A stretch of DNA of 38,771 nucleotides from an uncultured Bacteroidota bacterium (GTDB lineage Bacteria > Bacteroidota > Bacteroidia > Chitinophagales > Chitinophagaceae): the NCBI GenBank assembly GCA_903904855.1, contig CAIVEH010000186.1:1-38771 (forward strand), read 5' to 3'. Below are positions 35,222 through 38,771 of this stretch, piece by piece (the first letter of the stretch is position 1; each line of letters begins with the position of its first letter). The notes below the pieces were generated by a model. That model did no database searches and was not told the DNA's origin. It saw only the letters and a list, made by a program, of their open reading frames with translations. The position numbers and the translations under genes are program-made.

Positions 35222-35806
35222 ATGAACAAATCAAGATTAGAGGCATTCAGCGATGGGGTATTTGCAATAATTATTACCATAATGGTACTGGAATTGAAGA
35301 TTCCGGAAGAGGCAAGCTGGCATTCTGTCAAACCATTATTGCCGGTTTTCATTTGCTATATACTCAGCTTTTCATTTATTGCTATTTACTGGGTCAACCA
35401 TCATCACCTCATGCATACCCTGAGGCGCGTAAGCGCTGGGGTAATGTGGGCGAATGTACTGTTATTGTTCTGCCTGTCGCTTGTTCCGTGGGCTACAGGC
35501 TGGATGGGCAAGACAAATTTTGAGCGGGTTACAGTGGCTGTATATGGCTCATTGCTCATTAGTTGCGGTTTGTCGTATACGCTGCTCGGCAGCACCATAA
35601 GGAAAACCTATAAGAATGCAACAAAACTCAGCCTGGCTGTATCAAAAGACGATAAAAAAGGGCTGATATCAACAATTTTATATGGCGCTTCGATTCCTGT
35701 TGCTTTGTTTGTAAGCCCGGTAATTTCGGCGTGTTTCTTTGTAATTGTTTCGATAATGTGGATGATACCGAATAAAGCAATTGAGGAGGCGCTTTCGGAT
35801 GAGTAA
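35222..35806 (+). CDS. TMEM175-family potassium-channel-like protein (DUF1211)
   Basis: A 194-residue membrane protein with six hydrophobic segments. The first carries the family hallmark RLEAFSDGVFAIIITIMVLE with the FSD motif. The second segment contains AIYWVNHHHLMHTLRRV, also typical of bacterial TMEM175. In the family such proteins form tetrameric potassium-permeable channels built on the first helix. Start at the ATG at 35222 because it gives the usual short N-terminus and lies just downstream of a promoter element. Confidence 0.9.
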   Translation: MNKSRLEAFSDGVFAIIITIMVLELKIPEEASWHSVKPLLPVFICYILSFSFIAIYWVNHHHLMHTLRRVSAGVMWANVLLLFCLSLVPWATGWMGKTNFERVTVAVYGSLLISCGLSYTLLGSTIRKTYKNATKLSLAVSKDDKKGLISTILYGASIPVALFVSPVISACFFVIVSIMWMIPNKAIEEALSDE

Positions 35807-35824
35807 GCAGCTATAGTATAATTA

Positions 35825-36676
35825 TTATTTTCTCCTGATGATAATTTCAGAGGTTTCGCCCTGGTGGAGAACAGCTTCTGCGCCATGTGTTATTTTACCA
35901 TCTGTAAGGAGTATCATGGAGGTATTTGGAGGAGCTTTCCCTTCATTTTCAGCAAAGATGGTGATGGTTATTGTTTTGCCATTTACAGGTAAAACCATCC
36001 GCTTTTTATCTTTAACCAGTTCGTATTTTGATAACACTGTACGACCGTTAACCTGAACCGAAACAATATCGCCATCTACTACCATTCCATCCCATATTTC
36101 CAGAATAACGCTATCCGAATTCCAAACCAGTTCCTTTTTTATGGTGGCAGTAATTTTTTCATATTCCGGTGAGCTTATTGGCTTTTCTTCCTGAAGTTCG
36201 ATTTTCTCAACCAGAGGTTTTCTCTTATTATTTGACTGGGTCAAAGTATAGCCGGCTTCTTTGCTTATAGCCAGTATAACCGTACCTGCATCACAGGAGT
36301 CCTTCGTACTGCTATTGCCAACAAATGAGCCTGAAAAAACAAAATTGTCTCCTTTCATTTTATAATCGAGCCTCACATCAAACATACAGTTATTGAGGTC
36401 AAGCGTTAGTGGCATTTTATATTCAGAGAAAGTAAGTATATGTCGCTTCCTGTCAATGGTGCCTTTCACCAGGGCATTAAGTTCAAGCCCCAAAGGTTGG
36501 ATGGTGGCTGATGTTCCTGTAACTGTATTGCCATCAATTTTCAATGTTACCTTATACCGGCATTGAGGGCCATCTTTAATATACACAAACCCATCGAGCA
36601 GGTATTCTCCATTCTGACCGCTTGCAAGCAAAGGCAGCAGAAATAACAAAACCAGAACACCCGATCTCCTGATCAT
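35825..36676 (-). CDS. Secreted beta-domain protein, unknown function
   Basis: A 283-residue protein with signal peptide (1-20, LLASGQ). The N-terminal half (about 25-140) is beta-rich with three Cys (residues near 38, 97 and 128). The C-terminal part (about 190-283) has VILEIWDGMVVDGDIVSVQV, then NGRTVLSKYELVKDKKRMVL and FAENEGKAPPNTSMILLTDG, a small beta domain I associate with secreted or OmpA-linked Bacteroidota proteins; I cannot name a family. It follows the TPR gene by 33 bases on the same strand, so the two probably form an operon. Confidence 0.7.
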   Translation of the reverse strand: MIRRSGVLVLLFLLPLLASGQNGEYLLDGFVYIKDGPQCRYKVTLKIDGNTVTGTSATIQPLGLELNALVKGTIDRKRHILTFSEYKMPLTLDLNNCMFDVRLDYKMKGDNFVFSGSFVGNSSTKDSCDAGTVILAISKEAGYTLTQSNNKRKPLVEKIELQEEKPISSPEYEKITATIKKELVWNSDSVILEIWDGMVVDGDIVSVQVNGRTVLSKYELVKDKKRMVLPVNGKTITITIFAENEGKAPPNTSMILLTDGKITHGAEAVLHQGETSEIIIRRK

Positions 36677-36709
36677 TTTAAAAACATTGAGGGCATAATT
36701 GCAGGCATA

Positions 36710-38512
36710 TTAGGGAGAAATGTGGTTGTTCAGTTCATACAATTTCTTTCTTGCAGCCATAACATAAGTACTGCCGGGATAATCAATAATCAGTTGCTCA
36801 TAAAAGTGCCTGGCCTGTTCGGGCTGATGCAGGTCGTTCTGATAAATTTCGGCCATTTTATATACAGCATCATCTCCCAGCACATCTTCTTTGTATTGCT
36901 CATAGATTGCTTTCAAATACCCCAGAGCCTTATCGTAGTCGCGATGCTTCAATGCAATATTTGCCCGGAGCAAAAGGATGTCGTCATTTAGCGGATGTTT
37001 GGGGTAGACTTTATTGATACTGTCCAGCAAAGTTTCGGCATCCTTGTCTTTGTTTTGGAATAGCAGCAAATCGGCATACGCAAAACGCTGTAGTGGAACA
37101 AGGTTACTGTCTTCCACATTTTCAGTTATCAGCACTGACAGATAGAGTGCATCATTGGCAATCAGCTCAGAAGTTGCAGATTTCAGAATGGATAATTGTC
37201 GTTGCGCCCATTCGAAATCGCCCCTGTAATAAGCAAGCTTAGCATTCCGGAACCTGGCATCTTCGCCCATAGGGTCCTGCCTAAATTCCTTATCAACCTG
37301 GCTGTAGGTAAGCGATGCATCCCATAAAAGTCCATTAAGAAGATAATAATCGGCCAGTTGCAATTTCAGATTGCCCTTCATATCCCTGCGCACATCCGGG
37401 TCTTCAATGCCTTTCTTCAGTATTTCGATGGCCCTGGTCACATTATTACCAAATTGTGCTTCAAGCATTGCAAATTCAGACCCTGTTTTCGTAATGTGCT
37501 GTTTAGGATATATAGTGAGGAAGCTGTCATATTTTGTTTCCAGCTTTTTTACATCTTCCGCTGTCCATGCAATATTATCTTTCAGTGCTGCGAAAGCAGT
37601 GGATAGCTGTTCGCTTCTGGCAATGATGTAATAAGGTTGGTCTTTGCCTTTGGCTATAATATCTTCATAGGCTTTTTCCGCAGTTTCGTATTGTTTTGCG
37701 CTTGTTGCGGTGCGCGCAAGGTCCATCAGGCTTTTACCAGTCTCTTTATTTCTTTCATCAAGGGCTTCTATCTGAATCAAAGCCTGGTCCCAGTCATTTT
37801 TTTGGGTAAAAATCCATGTAAGCAGGTCGTTATAGTATGGATTTTCGGGTTGCTGGCTGAGTTTAAGTAAGATGGCTTTCTGCGTTTTCCGGATTTTTTC
37901 GGGATCATTCATCAGCAATTCCAGGAGAATGGATTTTACGTTCTCCACATTCACCTGCAAACCGGGGATTGTGGTAAGCAAAGCATCAATAGCCATATCC
38001 AGGTTGCCACAACGTGCATACAATTTTGCCAATGGGCCATTGAAATAAAAGTTGCCCCCCATCATTCTTCCGGTACGTTCGTAGGCTTCGATAGCATATT
38101 CCTCCAGCCCTTCATCCATAAATGCCTTGGCAATACGCTCAGTGAGCAACACATCCCCATTGATCCTGGTGAGTAGAACATTAAACTGCGTTGTAGCTTT
38201 TTCGTACCTGCCTTCGATAAAATAAACAGAACCTAAGTCAATATTAAGGAGCGGATTGTCTCTTAAAGTCATTTGCTTTTCGACAAGTTTTTCTGCATCC
38301 CTATATTTTTTACTAATTACAAGCAGATTAATATATTCGGTATAAACGGAATCTGGTGAAACACTATAACATTGAGCATAAACCTCATTGGCTTTGTCGT
38401 AATTTTTATCAGCCATATACTGCCGGGCCTGGGAAACAGTACCCTGCGAATAGCAGTTAATGCCTGACAATACCAATAAGATAACCGGAAGATACCGGAT
38501 AACAATTTTCAT
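36710..38512 (-). CDS. Secreted tetratricopeptide-repeat protein
   Basis: A 600-residue protein with a signal peptide (1-22, NCYSQG) and TPR-like helical pairs along its whole length (for example ARQYMADKNYDKANEVYAQC, LADYYLLNGLLWDASLTYSQ and MAEIYQNDLHQPEQARHFYE). The last units resemble the YbgF/BamD-type periplasmic TPRs that end in IIDYPGSTYVMAARKKL. It is likely a scaffold in the periplasm. Its partner is unknown, but the secreted beta protein directly downstream is the obvious candidate. Confidence 0.8.
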   Translation of the reverse strand: MKIVIRYLPVILLVLSGINCYSQGTVSQARQYMADKNYDKANEVYAQCYSVSPDSVYTEYINLLVISKKYRDAEKLVEKQMTLRDNPLLNIDLGSVYFIEGRYEKATTQFNVLLTRINGDVLLTERIAKAFMDEGLEEYAIEAYERTGRMMGGNFYFNGPLAKLYARCGNLDMAIDALLTTIPGLQVNVENVKSILLELLMNDPEKIRKTQKAILLKLSQQPENPYYNDLLTWIFTQKNDWDQALIQIEALDERNKETGKSLMDLARTATSAKQYETAEKAYEDIIAKGKDQPYYIIARSEQLSTAFAALKDNIAWTAEDVKKLETKYDSFLTIYPKQHITKTGSEFAMLEAQFGNNVTRAIEILKKGIEDPDVRRDMKGNLKLQLADYYLLNGLLWDASLTYSQVDKEFRQDPMGEDARFRNAKLAYYRGDFEWAQRQLSILKSATSELIANDALYLSVLITENVEDSNLVPLQRFAYADLLLFQNKDKDAETLLDSINKVYPKHPLNDDILLLRANIALKHRDYDKALGYLKAIYEQYKEDVLGDDAVYKMAEIYQNDLHQPEQARHFYEQLIIDYPGSTYVMAARKKLYELNNHISP

Positions 38513-38529
38513 TTGTTGTGATTATACTC

Positions 38530-38537
38530 CAAATTTA
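38530..38537 (-). promoter_or_regulatory. Promoter -7 element of the TPR gene
   Basis: The minus strand reads TAAATTTG, a TAnnTTTG match, 17 bases before the ATG at 38512. Confidence 0.45.
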
Positions 38538-38696
38538 GGGTTTATTGCTGTTTGAAAATCTTATTGAAAAGATAAATGTACCGGGATAGCGGCTTTAAAC
38601 TACCGTACCATGTATTAACAAACAGCAAAATCGTTTACAATAATATAATCACAAACTTCAATCCGTTTACCAATATGATAATTCTATATTGTAACG

Positions 38697-38712
38697 TGGC
38701 ACAGTTTTTGCA
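38697..38712 (+). promoter_or_regulatory. Sigma-54 (RpoN) -24/-12 promoter
   Basis: TGGCAC, five bases, TTGCA: the GG and GC dinucleotides have the exact sigma-54 spacing, and every conserved position of the core consensus is met. It points right, towards a gene beyond the window; the predicted start site is near 38722. It lies in the 259-bp region upstream of the divergent TPR gene, where no other gene was seen. Confidence 0.65.
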
Positions 38713-38723
38713 ATAATTATTTT

Positions 38724-38771
38724 ATGGTTTCCCTAACATTTTACAATAAAAATACGTCTATAAAGGTAGGG
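38724..38771 (+). CDS. Possible 5' end of a gene cut by the right edge
   Basis: ATG at 38724 opens a frame that stays open for 16 codons to the window end. It lies only about two bases after the start site predicted from the sigma-54 promoter, so the true start is more likely outside the window. Too short to judge. Confidence 0.15.
   Translation, partial: MVSLTFYNKNTSIKVG

Overview
The window reads as chromosomal DNA of a Bacteroidota bacterium, most likely of the Chitinophagaceae/Sphingobacteriia type. The evidence is the family content: a PorU sortase next to a GldJ lipoprotein (type IX secretion and gliding), a DUF4271 membrane protein before hemD, DUF3109, DUF4476, TPR histidine kinases of the NarL class, and many small secreted or lipid-anchored proteins. 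A Bacteroidota-type -7 element (TAnnTTTG) lies within about 50 bases of thirteen start codons. No rRNA, tRNA, CRISPR array, insertion sequence or prophage was recognised.

Layout. 1-4.6 kb: porU (minus strand, cut by the left edge) diverges from gldJ. 4.7-9.1 kb: murF and pyrG converge on a long hairpin, followed by a membrane acyltransferase. 9.2-10.1 kb: a HigBA-type toxin-antitoxin pair whose toxin seems frameshifted at codon 3, then a 53-residue membrane protein. 10.2-11.9 kb: DUF4271 and hemD. 12.1-18.4 kb: a TPR histidine kinase and NarL-type regulator, an 18-bp perfect palindrome, and four closely spaced genes for envelope or secreted proteins; the last ends in two DnaJ-type CxxCxGxG knuckles. 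18.4-19.4 kb: about 1 kb of AT-rich DNA with inverted repeats and only a 27-codon ORF. 19.4-25.5 kb: rhomboid protease, clpX, a small conserved-looking protein, a methyltransferase relative without its SAM-binding core, dihydrofolate reductase, endonuclease III, a His-rich lipoprotein and two tandem outer-membrane barrels. Four intergenic arrays in this part are built from 7-bp units.

25.6-31.5 kb: class IV aminotransferase, an LpxD-like acyltransferase, DUF3109, a small membrane protein, asd and an MsbA-like ABC transporter. 31.5-38.5 kb: an orphan LuxR-type regulator, two tandem GNAT acetyltransferases, a DUF4476 protein, purN, a TMEM175-family channel, a secreted beta protein and a large TPR protein. 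The right edge carries a near-consensus sigma-54 promoter pointing out of the window.

Most genes are housekeeping (nucleotide, cell wall, lipid A, haem, aspartate-family amino acids, DNA repair, proteolysis). The parts most likely to hold undescribed biology are the two-component/envelope cluster at 12.1-18.4 kb, the heptamer arrays at 20-24 kb and the sigma-54 promoter at the right edge.
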